Positions 39,317 through 52,269 of a DNA stretch of 64,000 nucleotides are shown here, piece after piece. The notes beneath the pieces were generated by a model. That model did no database searches. It worked only from the letters and a program-made list of their open reading frames with translations, and was not told where the DNA came from. Where the stretch lies: NCBI GenBank assembly GCA_040954595.2, contig CM082576.2, positions 19,158,001-19,222,000 on the forward strand, read 5' to 3'. The position numbers and the translations under genes are program-made. The number at the start of each line of letters is the position of its first letter. Positions within the stretch are counted from its first letter, which is position 1. This stretch comes from Balanoglossus misakiensis (Eukaryota > Hemichordata).

Positions 39317-42300
39317 CCCCAAAAATATACTATTCAATTCATCAAGTTGATTTGAAAAACATACATGCAAATCTTACTTGAGCTACCCCTAACATGACTA
39401 ACAAATTTTAAAGCAATGGAACAAGCGGTTTTAGAGAAAAAAAATTAATTAAACAAGGCTGAAATTGCTCCAAAATTATCAATATGCAAATTTTGCAACA
39501 TTTCAACAAAAGTATTGTAACTCATATCACCTACATGAAGCTTCATACTAAATTTTTTTACCACAAATGAGGAAAAAGGCAAAAAATGCATAAAATAGAA
39601 CATTCAAACTATTAGTTAAAAAAATACAGGATTGTATGTGGTTGACATAAGGTACTTGCATACCAATTGTCAAATCAATCTGTAAATTATCATGAGAACA
39701 AACCCTGAAACCTTCAAATCAAATTTCAAAGCAGTGGGGGTAAAGGGGGCACAGTACGATATTTTACCCACAACTCTCCATGATTTGTATCATCGAGATT
39801 GTCCATTTAATTACTTTCTGTTTTAGATACTAACAATGATATGAAGTACATATAACTGTATTAAGATTTATCTAGAAAAAGTATGTTGAGGAATTAGAGT
39901 GAAAATTTCAAAATCAAGATTTAAAAGCCATAGAAATCAAAGTATTCATTCATGTACGTCAAATGTCACACTTAGGAGGAAAGAAGCAATGACTAACTGA
40001 GGTGGCCAGTCTCTGTTGAAAGTTAACATGTAAATTTCCATTGTTCTGTCTATAGAAAAAAATCAATATCGTTTTGTTTGATTAAACAAGTGTTTCAAGT
40101 GTCCCTGTTTTACTTCAAACTTTTTTGTATCGGCTGGCTATGCAATTGCTTATTTTATAAAATTTGTATCTCCTCTTTCAATAATGCATGATTTTGTTTA
40201 TCATTTGAAATGGTAATTGACAATAAGATTCGCCTTTAAAGCATGCTCTCAAAATTTGTATTAGTGGTCTACAATTTTCTCTACACATGTGAACTTTGCC
40301 TGGTTTGACCGAGTAATCTCTGGTTGTACAAACCAGAGTGATTCATGGGATATTTCACGTACTGTGGGGGGTTCTGAGAAGAGTTTTGACCAAAAATGGC
40401 AAAAATCATCCCAAAAATATACTATTCAATTCATCAAGTTGATTTGAAAAACATACATGCAAATCTTACTTGGGCTACCCCTAATATGACTAACAAATTT
40501 CAAAGCAATGTAACAACCGGTTTAAAAAAAAAATTCAAAAACGGCCGAAATTGCTCCAAAATTATGAATATGCAAATTTTGCAACATTTTAACAAAAGTA
40601 TGCTAACTCATATCACCTATATGAAGCTTCATACTAAATTTCAAAGAAGTCGTCTCATCAATTTTAGAAAAGTAGATGTTTTACCAAAAATGAGGAAAAA
40701 GGCAAAAAATGCATAAAAATAGAACATTCAAACTATTCAAAATACAGGACTGTATGTGGTTGACATAAGGTACTTGCATACCAATTGTCAAATCAATCTG
40801 ACCAGTGGTTTTGACCAATTTCAAATTTTCCCAGCTAATTTGCATTTATTTAACAATTTCAACTGAATATGGCTGCCAGGTCAAATGACTGATTTGAATT
40901 TCAAGGTGCACACTCATTGGCAAGGACAACTGTGACAAATTCAAGAAGCATAGGTGTGGCAGGTTTTCAGAGCAAGGTGTAAAAAATATCCAGGGAATGG
41001 GGCCCAAGCTCCTAAAAACCCAGCACAATACCAATAGGGACTCATATTACTAACAAAGTGTAAGCCTGTAATAAGTCAAAAGCTGCACATCTTTTTACCA
41101 CCTCGTGCCAGTACTAAGCAATAAGACTTTTTATAGAGTTGTTTAAGGTGGCACTGCATGAAACCGTCGAGACTTTTTCAGAGGCCTATTTCTCATCAAA
41201 GACAAAGTTTAAACCCCCATAAACCATATATATTCTGGAAGCTGAGATTTTGAACTTTTGTTTGAGTTGCAAATATTATTGATCCCCGGAAATGGTGGCG
41301 ATTTTGGGCGAAAAAACCCATTTTTTGATATTATGTCATGAAATTTAAAATAGGTAAAAAAGTTGACCATGCATCATGCATCTTAATATGTCATTCGAAA
41401 CTAAAGTACACGTGCAAAAAAACGCTAATTTTGTTTTGCGTTATCTGCTTCCATTGAGGAGTAACAGCGTTTGAAAGTTAGATTTTCTGAAAATTTGATC
41501 AAATTCACGGTGAGTTGTATTGAATCAGAGTTTATTCCCGCCAGGGACACTTTATCGACATACAAAACTAGCGTTTTGTTGGATGGGTCATACACAATTC
41601 CCTGTCAAAATTTGAGCAAATTCGGCCAATGCAGGGCGAAGCTATTTTAGTCCGAAGTTGTCAAAAGCAGCGAAAATGCAAACCGAGAAAAACGGCCATT
41701 TGCATTGTTGACACCTATTTGTTAAGCTGTGAACTCATTCAGAAAAGTGCTATTTGGGGGTGATTGTGCACCATTTCCGCCAAGACGTATTAGTCAGGAT
41801 GTGGGTGAGTATTAGGCCTACCGATTTATGTAAAAAAGTAAAATTTGGCAAAAATCACAACTTTTCATGCAATGCCACCTTAATTGTCTCTGCTGATGCC
41901 AGAGATTGAAAAAGAATCCTACAAGTTAGGATTTTCAGAAACAATGATAGCTATTTCTATTACTGTTTGTAAACAAAAATGTGATGTTCACCGCCTTGTT
42001 TTCAGAAAAGTATTTACATAAATGTTTTTCCATAGAGTTAACACAGACATTGGCAGCCATCTTGAATTTCAAAAACTGCAACAATATCTCCAATGCAACA
42101 AATCTGCAAATTGTACTATTTGACACCTGACTTAGGTCAAGGGGTTTCAGAGATGATGACTACTCTTCAGACTCAGACAAAATAATAATGCAATATTCAG
42201 CGGAATTTCAAAAGCATTGACTAAGATCACCAAGGGACAATTCATACCAAAGATCAAAACAATTAGACGTACCTATTTTAAAGATCATTATGAAAACTTT

Positions 42301-43574
42301 ACAGATTCGGTTATAATGTAAATAAAAGTAGATCACCCCTGTGGACATGGCAATCAGACATGCATATTCTGACAAGATTTTTTGTTTGTACAAAAAGGCA
42401 ACTGTCTCCAAAATACAAAATTACAGATTATGTCATATACCTCAGGGAGATCAATACTAAATTTCAGAGAAAATTTCCCCCCAAATATGCAAATTTCACC
42501 ATATTTTGAAGAAACAACTTGTGTCATACCTAGAAACCTGCATAGTCAAAGTAATCTACGAGCTTAGCTTTTTTCTTCCAAAAACAGCAAAAAACTTGTT
42601 CCAAACTACAAATATGCAGAATTCAACACAATTTGAACACACATTACTTCGCCACCCCAAGAAACCTGCACACCAATTTTAAAAGCACTTGCGCCAGTGA
42701 TTTCAGAAAAGAAAAATGTTGACAGACATAGGATGACTGAACATCTATCTACCTGTCAGATAACTTTTGCAGTGCTGAGAGCAGAGCTAGAGATTGGTGT
42801 TGTCTTTTTACATTTTAAATCATCACACTTTGCTACTCAAAGCTACTATTCTGCTATGCTTGAGAAATGACTTGGGACCATTTTTGGCAAACAATAGTCA
42901 CTAATCTTCCTCAGTTTATAGTACAATGTACCTACACTGTTTTAGTAATGTACTGAAAATGTTCAGACTATTTCTTGTGTCTGCATATGTCTTTAGTACA
43001 GAAGAATAATCTATCCGGTTGTCATTTCTCTGTTTATTCAGAAATAAACTAGTCTGGGTTGCAACAGTAAAAATTTTAAAATATTCATACCCTTTCTGAA
43101 GGATGTTCAAAACCAATACCTATGTGAAGCATTATATCAAATTTGCTGGGTAACTGTGGATTTATAACTTTTGCTAATTACAGTGCTAACTCACACTGGA
43201 TGATTCGACGGTAATTTTAGATTCATATGAAGATTTTTTACCAATAATGTTGAAAAATACAAACAAATGCATCAAAAATAGAAAATCAAAATTAGCTCAA
43301 AACATACAGGACTGTATGAGGTAGGCATAAGGTACTTGCATACCAATTTCCAAATCAATCTGACCAGCAGTTGTTGAATTTTGCGAGTTTTGACCAATTT
43401 CACATTTTCCAGCTAATTTGCATATATTTGGTAATGACATTTTCATGTTAACAAACTCCAATCTACAGCCCAGCCTGCATCTGCACACCAAATATCGAGG
43501 TGATATGCACAACGGTTTTCAAGTTTTAGATGTGGACGGACATACAGACATACATCCATACAAACAGACAGACA
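39317..43574. repeat. field of dispersed repeat modules (family D1)
   Basis: 39317-39720 and 40408-40800 are direct copies (CTATTCAATTCATCAAGTTG, AAAACATACATGCAAATCTT). Further modules carry the same themes: AAGCTTCATACTAAATTTC, AAATAGAAAATT, ACATACAGGACTGTATG, ATAAGGTACTTGCATACCAA, AGCTAATTTGCATAT, TGCATCTACACACCAAATAT and a GACATACAGACATAC end. No coding potential. 41140-41880 looks different: TGCATGAAACCGTCGAGACT to TTTTCATGCAATGCCACCTT may be ends of another element with inverted TGGCATTGCATG-like termini. Confidence 0.7.
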
Positions 43575-43776
43575 TACTGTAGAACACTTTATTTTCGCGA
43601 GCAATTAATTTTCGCCAAATACGCGAGAGCCAAAATAACGTGAAAATAAAAAGTCGCGTAAATTGTTTTTGAAGATAACGATGCAGTGAATGAAATAAGA
43701 GAACGCGAAAATTAATACTCGCGAAACAGTGGCCTCTCTCGATATCGCGAAAAATTTAACTCGCGAAAATACAGTA
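43575..43776. mobile_element. M1 MITE copy
   Basis: TACTGTAGAACACTTTATTT on the left, CTCGCGAAAATACAGTA on the right, GCGAGAGCCAAAATAACGTG inside. It is inserted in the GACATAC-rich end of a D1 module. Confidence 0.8.
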
Positions 43777-46700
43777 CATCCATACATAAATACAGACGCA
43801 ACTGATTCCATAAGGCCCATGGTACATACCATATGGGACCTAAAAACTGCAGAAGCTACACAAAACATTAATACTGAAAACATGGCAAACAGTTGTTGCT
43901 AACGGGGTTTTAAATCTCCCTTATAGATATTTTTGAACTCCCAATTTATGATTATTGACTGTTTGATTGATTAGATGTTGCACAAATGATAGTATTATCA
44001 AAGTAAATAATATCTGTGAGAAATTTCTTTTCATATTTATTTGAATATGGATAGGGTAAGATGGGGGTTAAACAAAACTACATTTGTTCAAAAGTGGCAA
44101 AAACACAAATATGCAAAAATCACTATAATTGTACACCATCTTACTTAAATCACTACAAGGAACATTCCTGTCAAAGTTCAAAGCAATCTGACAAGCGCTT
44201 TCAGACACAGCGAATTTGATAACCATCTACAAATATATTTTTATTTTTTAAACAATTCTTTTACAACACCTTACTTGGGTTACCCCCCTAGGAATCTGCA
44301 TTCTGAGCAAAAATTACAAAATTGCTCAAAATTATAAATATACCAATTTCACAACAATTTGCAATTTGAACAAAAACTATGGCTTTCAGAAAGGAAGATT
44401 TTTCTTTACCAATAATGCAGTAAAAGACAAAACAATAAAAATAGAAAATTCATAATATTAGCTCAAAACAAAACATACAGGACTGTATGGCATTTATTGA
44501 CATTTATAAGAATATGGACAGGGTATGATAGGGGGGGGGGGGAATTATAAATTCCAAGGGGGTCATCAATTTTTTGTCATAGCTTTTTGGGGCCATAGAA
44601 AAAATAACCTAAAAAGTAGGAAATCCTACGTCCCCCTAAGCTTTCATTCTGGCCAACAACTTTTTATGAAGGCTTCTGCAGTTGTTAAAAACAGATTGCC
44701 TGCTATGTTAGACTATCAATCTATAGAGGGGATGAAAAATGTCCTTTTGTCAAGTGTCTGGATTTTGATAACTTCAACAGGTAAAAATATATTTGTAGAT
44801 GTTTATCAAATTCGCTATGTCTGAAACAGTATGCTTGCAAATGTATTAATATAGTCAGATAATATGAATAGTGAAGATAGCAAAACAAACAGGTTTATGC
44901 TTATAGCCATAACTTCTATTAGTGATGTACATGTTGTACTTAGCAAATAATTGTTATGATCAACTTGGTTTTTATTGCACAAGATCTTTTTATTGCATCC
45001 ATGTTTCGTTTCATTCTGGATAATAGTCTGTCTAAATAAGTTAACAGGCTTGATGAGGGTTATTTTAAACAGTGTTCTCAAAAAACCTGCAATGTCATGC
45101 CCTATATTTATAAAGTTGAGGAGAGGTTGTATTCCTAGCAGGATGTTGAAATCATTGGAGGACAAACCCTGCCAGTACCAAAAGTTGCTGGGTGTTATAA
45201 ATGTTTGAGTAACCCCCCCCCCCCCTTCCCCAATAACACAATATATACTAAAACATTTTTACAACATCTTACTCAGTTTACCCTTAGGAATATGCCTACC
45301 AAATCAATCTGGCATGCAGTTTTAAAGAAAAAAAAAATGACCAAAAGTGGCAAAAATTGCTCAAAATTAAAATATGCAAATTTTTCAACAATTTGAACAA
45401 AACTTTGGTTACTCAGACAACCATTAGAAGCTTCATACTAAAATTCAAAGAATGAGGCCTATAACTTTAAGAAATGATGATTTCTTTACCAATAATGTGG
45501 AATAATACAAAAAATGCATAAAAGATTTTTGGCATAAAAAATTAAAAATCGATCATATTAGCTCAAAACATACAGGACTGTTTGAGGAAGACATAAGGTA
45601 CATGCATACTGATTTTCAAATGAATGTGACCAGTGGTTGTTGAGTTTGAGTTTTTACCAATTTCACATTTTCCTAGCTAATTTGCATATTTTTGGCAATG
45701 ACAGCTTCATTTGAACAAACTCCAATCTTCAGCCTGGCCTGCATCTACACACCAAATATCGAGGTCATATGCCCAGCGGTTTTCAAGTTTGTGATGTGGA
45801 CGGACATACAGACATACATACATACATCAACCGATATCATAAGGTCCCATGGTAAAGCAAATGGGACCTTACAAAACTATGATAACTCAGATCACCTATG
45901 AAGCTTCATACTAAATTTCAAATAAGTCAGCTGATCAATTCCAGAAAAGCAGATTTTCTACCGATAATGTGGAAAGAGACAAAAAATACATAAAAAATCG
46001 AAAATTCACATTACCTCACAACATATAGAACTGTGTGAGGTTAACATAACTTACAGGAATACCAATTTTCAATTTTGAAAGCAATTTGCTCAGTAGTTGT
46101 CGAGTTCCCGAGTTTGGACGAATTTGACACTTTCCCAGCTAATTTGCATATTTTGGCAATGACAACTTCATTTTGACAACTCCCACTTAATGCCCTGCCT
46201 GCATCTCCACACTAAATATCAAGGTCACATGCCAGTGGTTTCCAAGTGTTTGATATTGATAGACATACAGACAAACATCCATACAGACATCCATATATAC
46301 AGGTGCAACTGATCCCATAAGGTCCCATGGTATAAATACATATACCTGCACCAAATGGGACCTAATAATTCTGATAAAATGCCTACATAGTAAGTTTAAA
46401 AACCAATTGTACCTTCAACGTCCTTGGACAACAATGGCTAATATTACTTGCCAAGGGCGACTAGAATTTTGGGGGCCTGATGCAATTCTGATACATGTAC
46501 TTCATGATTTAGAGATATTGTGAAAATCCTGTCAACCGAATTACAGGGAAATCAGATTTTCCATGTAAAATCATATCACCCAAAAATGTCAAGTGTCGAA
46601 AATAATTTTGAAACAAAAAGTCTACTCAAAATCATACCAAAATTTAAATTTTAAAGCAGTACGTTAGGCAAGCAATTTGAGAATGAAGAAACTTACAAAA

Positions 46701-47062
46701 AAATTATAAATTGAAAATAACTTACAAATGCCGTACACAAACTTACAATCACTACCATATTACTGTACAAGTTAAAAGGACATTGTACCAGCAGAGACAT
46801 TGCGATCGAGCAATCCCCAAGATATACATGACATGGTCTAATTACAAATATTGAATATGTAAAATAGGTACACAACACTTCCATTCTTTCAGTACAGTCA
46901 GCTGCTTGTTAACAATAGGCATGTAGCTATTTCATCAAATTTACAGCCCAAGTCATGCCTATACAATTCTCCCTTAAGCTACCCTAAGTGAGTGATGAAA
47001 ATCTCATATGGTCGACAATTGATGGCCGATTTTTGCCATGTTAAAGAAATGGGAGTTCATAA

Positions 47063-47848
47063 GGCTGCATTCACAAACACCTCTGGAGAGGGGGGGGGCA
47101 GGAGAATTGAGCGGGGGGGGATCTGAAAAATTGAAGGTATGTAAGGGGGGATTTGAAATAATTTAGGGACTGAAAGGGGGGACTTGAAAACTTTGACGAC
47201 TAAATATTTATTTTGAGTCCACAAAAATGCAGTTTCGCGCCCTTTATTTTACACCCCCTCCCACACCCACCCCCCTCCATTCATCAACACCTTTCAATCA
47301 TTAACTGGTTTATCTAGTGTCCCATGTCAGGGGACTTGCCCCCACCCCATGATAACTTTGAGCGGCGACGGTTAAATTTATCCTCCCCAACATACTGGTA
47401 GTTGAGTTAATTTGCTTTTGCCGGGTTCATAAAAATGCAGCTTTGAGCTCTGTATTTTATAAAATTTTCTTACGTGGGAGGGGGACACCCCTTCCCACAC
47501 CCACCCCCTTCAATTCCCGGTTTACAATGTCTCCCAACACAGAATACAAATACTTAAAAAATAAAAACCATGTTCAGTTTTAATACCCACTGATGAGGGG
47601 AAACATCAGTTTCAAAGTCTTTTCATGGGAGCGCTGTTTTTCTTTTTTACAAGATAGATAAGTGATGTGTTTTGCTCTGTGAAAGAAAATGGGGGGGGGG
47701 ATTTTAAAATTTTGGCAGTTCAGAAGGGGGTGGGGGATTTGAAAATATTTCGGGTTGTGTACAGGGGGGGGGGGCATGTGAAAATTAGCAGTAAAAAAAT
47801 TGAATTCTCCCCCCCCCCCCCCATCCAGAGGTGTTTGTGAATGGAGCC
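47063..47848. mobile_element. PIF/Harbinger-like non-autonomous element with TAA duplication
   Basis: Termini GGCTGCATTCACAAACACCT and AGGTGTTTGTGAATGGAGCC are 25-bp near-perfect inverted repeats. TAA lies on both sides (47060-47062, 47849-47851). The duplicate at about 54361 reads TTCATAAGCTAAA with a single TAA and no insert. The interior is rich in G and C runs with no transposase. A 3-bp TAA/TTA duplication is the habit of PIF/Harbinger elements. Confidence 0.88.
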
Positions 47849-48282
47849 TAAGCTAAAGCTAAAGTGATAATGGGTCATAACAGACAAAATAACAAAATGT
47901 GAAAAACATTTAATGAGTTTAATATGCTAACTACGGAGACAGACATGTTTGACCAAAGCATGAAATACACAAAATGTATCATTTCTTCCACCTCTTACTA
48001 CAGTGGGTTGTAGACTTTTCGCCCAGAATGCAATGTGATTTGACCCCCTAGCGCAAAGTGAAAACCTATTTAAGGCAGCCAGAATTTTCTGCATAGTATG
48101 ACGGAAACATTTGTAAAGTCATGGCTAGCGTGGGCTGGTAAGTTTATATGGGGCTCTCCATGATAACCAGTTGTGGCTTAATACCACCACCATAATTTTG
48201 AAAGGGCGACTTCACTATTTGATGGGAAAAGGTAGCCTTTACAAACAAGCTATGGAGCATGTATACAGCAAGTTGTGCTTAC

Positions 48283-48355
48283 CGGAAAGCGGTCTTGGAT
48301 CAGGCCTAGGTATTCTCTTCCTCCTCCGGCATACGTTGAAATGCTGTGTTTAAGA
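48283..48355 (-). other. exon-like module, type 2, copy A
   Basis: On the minus strand 73 bp lie between TTGATTCACAG and GTAAGC. It is identical to 55019-55091 while surrounding DNA differs by several percent. It has no stop in one frame (LKHSISTYAGGGREYLGLIQ). The middle looks inverted compared with the type 1 modules. It could be a real exon of a minus-strand gene or part of a repeat. Confidence 0.35.
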
Positions 48356-49532
48356 CTGTGAATCAAATATATGCTTATCAATTAGTAACCAATCAACCTT
48401 GCTTTAGAATTATTTGGGCCATACTAATTAGTGAAAATATGCAAAACATGGTATAATATAGGGTCAGACTGTGCTGCGATAATGTACGTGGAATACGAAT
48501 CAGAGAAATCTGTAACAGCGATCTTGAAACTCCATTTACATCAGTACTGCAGTAAAGTGGTCCACATGGGTATACCACAAACATGGCAGTTAGGTGACAA
48601 GTGAAACTGACATCATATCTGTAAACGACAGGTGTACACACACTTTGACATCTACGTAACACTGTACAATGATTTCTTAATGTTTGTTGTGAAAATGAAA
48701 CTTACATTTGATCCACCTCACTTTTCATACAACTGGTTAGCGCAAGAATGTAAATTGTTGGCAATTATAAAACATTTATTTTACTATAGAAAAGTAAGCC
48801 TTTACATTTAAACTTTGAATATCAGTATACTAAAATGTTTCAAACGTGGCTGTCAGTATATCTCATGGCATGGTGGCAGAAGTACATGTTGTTACCAGGG
48901 AAGACACATTGAACATAGACAAGCGCACTAGTCGCTTGGTGATTTTTCATCTAGATTCTCAAAACTTTCTGTGCATTTGGTAGCTTTGAGCAAGTTTCTG
49001 GTACTGAGCTGAGTTTCGAATTTGGAACTGGGCTGCTTTGGCTTTGATTACCATGGGCCAATATGATCTTATGCACACATTTTTGAAAAAAACTCCAGCC
49101 TGTTTGTGTCGTGATCTATATTTTTCTTTGTGGCCTAAGGTATTGTTTTATTTCACTATAAACAACATTACTTTCCTTCATGTGTCTATATATAATAATA
49201 GATCTCTTAGCCAGTTTGATGAAGCATAGTGTTGGACTAGCACACTTTCAGCCAAAATTACGGTATCTCCCCGTGTATTGGTATGGGAGTAATTTCTAGC
49301 TATATGGTTAAGGAAATGCATCCAAATTTAATTTATGCTTCACATGAAGATTTGAACTTGACCATTTAATTCATGTCATCACGATCATATCACAGGCAAC
49401 CGAGGCTAGAATTCGAAGGAAAAAAGTATTGATAACTGGAAGGTGTAAATTAGTTCGTAGACATACATTGTTTCCTATTGTTTCGGTTGTGCCACGCCCG
49501 ATAAAAGCAAATATACAGCAAGTCATGCTTAC

Positions 49533-49607
49533 CATTGAGCGGTCTTAAACTCGCCCCAGACGAGGAAGAGAATCCCGAGTTGAAATGCAGACAATTTCAG
49601 GCAGCAT
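49533..49607 (-). other. exon-like module, type 1, copy A
   Basis: On the minus strand 75 bp lie between TTGATTCACAG and GTAAGC. The open frame reads CCLKLSAFQLGILFLVWGEF and ends KTAQ. Copy B (56019-56093) differs at four bases, three synonymous in that frame. It starts and ends in the same phase. The hydrophobic core could be part of a signal or membrane segment; function unknown. Confidence 0.4.
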
Positions 49608-49658
49608 CTGTGAATCAAATAGATATAGAAGTTAGTAACCAGTCATAGTAGCTCTAAG

Positions 49659-52269
49659 TTGGGTGTAAAAGTCTAAGTTGGGTGTACTAACTCTCCTTGT
49701 TAACAGTAACTTTCAAAGAAACTGAGCAATTGGTTAAAAAGATTTGCTATCCAAAAACAAAGAAATTTACAACAAACTACCTAAATATTGACAACCAGAA
49801 TTTAATCAAAGTTGCACATACATGTACATGTGTTATGAAATTGTTAACTAACTTCCAAAGCAATCAGGAACCAGATATTAACTGAATATGCTCACGTGCA
49901 GTACTGTGATTGGTTGACAGAATAACAAGATTAGAAAAACCAGTTTTAAACCATTTTGGTTTATAGTGTATATGGTGTAAGGGTTGTGTGTTGCACCATT
50001 GTGAAATGTAAACATGTTTGTGGAATTGTTGCCTTGTCAATTTTTGTAAGGGGTTATGAGTCATGTACCCCATCCTGAACTGCATAAAAATAATAAGTCT
50101 ATGGAATTCTTAAACTCTTTGATCAAAAATGGCAAGAAATATACCAAAAAGTATGAATATTTCACCAGATTTCAACAAATCTGATTTCTGTTCATGCCTA
50201 AGAACCTCTTTAACAAGTTTCAATAAGGTAGACATTTTGGCAAACAACAGGAAATTCAGACAAATCTGACTGATATCACATATATGAATTCCCATTCAAA
50301 GTTTCCAACCAATTGGACTTGTGGTATTACCGAAGACTATTTGGCCAAACCCTGCAGAAATTCCCAAAAAATACAATTATGCAAATTTCATTACAATTTG
50401 ATCATATCTGACTGAGATCACCCCTAGAAACCCAAATACAAAGTATCAAAACAATTGCACCTACATTTCACAGGAATGGATTTTTTGGCAAAAACAGGAA
50501 ATATTGCCCAAAAATGCATTTTTGCAAATTTCACCACCGTTTGCACAAATGTGATTCAGGTAAGCCCTATGAACCTCCATACCAAGTTTCCAATCAATTG
50601 GACATGTAATTTCACAGAAAATTTTTTTTTAACAAAACTGCAGAAAATTCCCCCAAAAATTCATAAAAAATAGGAAACGCCAGATACTGACTCCACCTGA
50701 ACAAAATCATACGAGGTCTTCCCAAAGTACTTGCACACCAATGCACGCCAATTTTTAACTTAATCTGATCCGCTGTTATTAAGTTTTTCAATTTTGACTA
50801 TTTGAACATTTTTCCAGTTAATACCAGTATGCATTTTTTCGCAATAACAATTTCTATGTACACACTAAATATCAGTAGTTTCAAGTTTTTGATGTTGATG
50901 GACATACACATACATACATCAATACATTAAGACGAAACTGATCCATTCACAAAATACATAATTCTGTATGAGGCACACATACAGACATACATAGCCGACG
51001 GACACCAACTTATGCTATAAGCTGACATTTATATACATGTTAGCCAAAAACCAAAATCAACCTCAAAATAGACATTAAAATATATTGCACCACCATGAGA
51101 AGACAAATTCATTTTTTGACAAATTTTCTGGGGCGTCATTGATATAGCATGGCATATTGTCAAAGTACGTAGGCTCTGTGATAAGATTCCATACACACAA
51201 AATGGTAACCTTGGAAGTCCAGCTGACGTAGTTATGCAATGGCGTCTTGTGTATTCCGTCGCCAAAAAATCATCGTAAACTAATTGATAGTCGGGGTCAC
51301 AATTCAAGACGACTTTCTCTAAATTCTTTATGAATGGATTAAATCGAAATCGAAATGTTGACGTATGACGTACGGAATGAGATCTGAACAGACATTCAAT
51401 GTTATCATTCTCGCTCGATCACATATTGGGTAGGCCATCTAGCAATCGCTATATAGTATTGGCGATAACAGACTGTCTATAAACACACAAAACGGATTTT
51501 ACTGTTGAGTGTGATCAACCGCCATGTTATTTTTCTCTGAACAATAGACAAATAGAAAGCCTGGTGACATTTTGAGATTGACTGCGTGAGGACCACAATA
51601 TGCGTGAATCATTTACGGTTTGTCTTGATGAATGGGTCACGTCATAGTCATAACGCGGATTCGGCTGCACGCCAACTATCCGCCATATTGTCTCCACTAA
51701 CTTACTCGTAAGTAGTTTCAAACTTCATTTGAAAAGAGTATTCGTCTGACGGTCCTGTAGATTAACAATTTACGCTCTATGAAGCAACTAAACAACGTTA
51801 GCTTCCTTGTGGATTCACGTAGGGAAGTTATTCGTAACGACGGGTACAGCGTCTGAGCATGGACAGAACCACGGCAATATCGCCAGGAATGTCTCATTTC
51901 ACAGCGCCCTCAAACAGTCGATCTCCTCAAACTATCGTTTCCACTGGTCATATATGCAGCATTAACGAAAGCTCTCATAGACAACCATGTAATAGAAAAA
52001 TTAAAACTTTAATAACTTCATTAATATCAAAGCCACACCCACCAAAACCTTTCCAGTTCTTGCCATATGATATCTGAACCTGTGTACTAAATTTGGTTGA
52101 AATCGGTTCAGCGGTTCTTGAGATATCGGGTATACAGACAGACACACACATACACAGACATCGCTAAACTATAAGCTCACGTGATTTTCAGGTGAGCTAA
52201 AAATTGGGTTACCCCTAGGAATATTCCTACCATATTTCAAAGCCATCAAAAAAGCAGTTTCAAAGAAAA
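49659..52269. other. spacer between duplicates: D1-like repeats, no gene
   Basis: 50110-50990 contains D1-type modules (CAAATTTCACC, ACCAAGTTTCCAATCAATTG, ACATACATACATC tails). 51880-52190 ends in AATTTGGTTGAAATCGGTTC and a CAGACAGACACACACATACA tail, another common dispersed-repeat terminus. 51000-51870 has no recognised feature. Confidence 0.55.

Larger units (their letters stand above)
44083..49658. repeat. segmental duplication, copy A
   Basis: It matches 52270-56137 in order and orientation: TTTGTTCAAAAGTGGCAAAA (44086/52271), CAGCTGATCAATTCCAGAAA (45930/53132), CCTTCAACGTCCTTGGACAA (46411/53678), AACAAGCTATGGAGCATGTA (48243/54979), AGCGGTCTTAAACTCGCCCC (49538/56024). Extra in A: a G/C-run-bounded insert (about 44524-45225), the element at 47063-47848 and a 610-bp block (48478-49088). 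The duplicates contain D1 modules and repeat R2 (47865-48080). Confidence 0.88.

Noticed and set aside
48101-48142. First exon with ATGACGGAAACATTTG and a GTAAGT donor
   Set aside because: The donor is not kept in the duplicate (reads GGCAGG near 54654), and the block belongs to repeat R2, which also occurs at 15805.
48478-49088. 610-bp block in copy A as a transposon
   Set aside because: No inverted ends or target duplication; a deletion in copy B with GA microhomology explains it as well.
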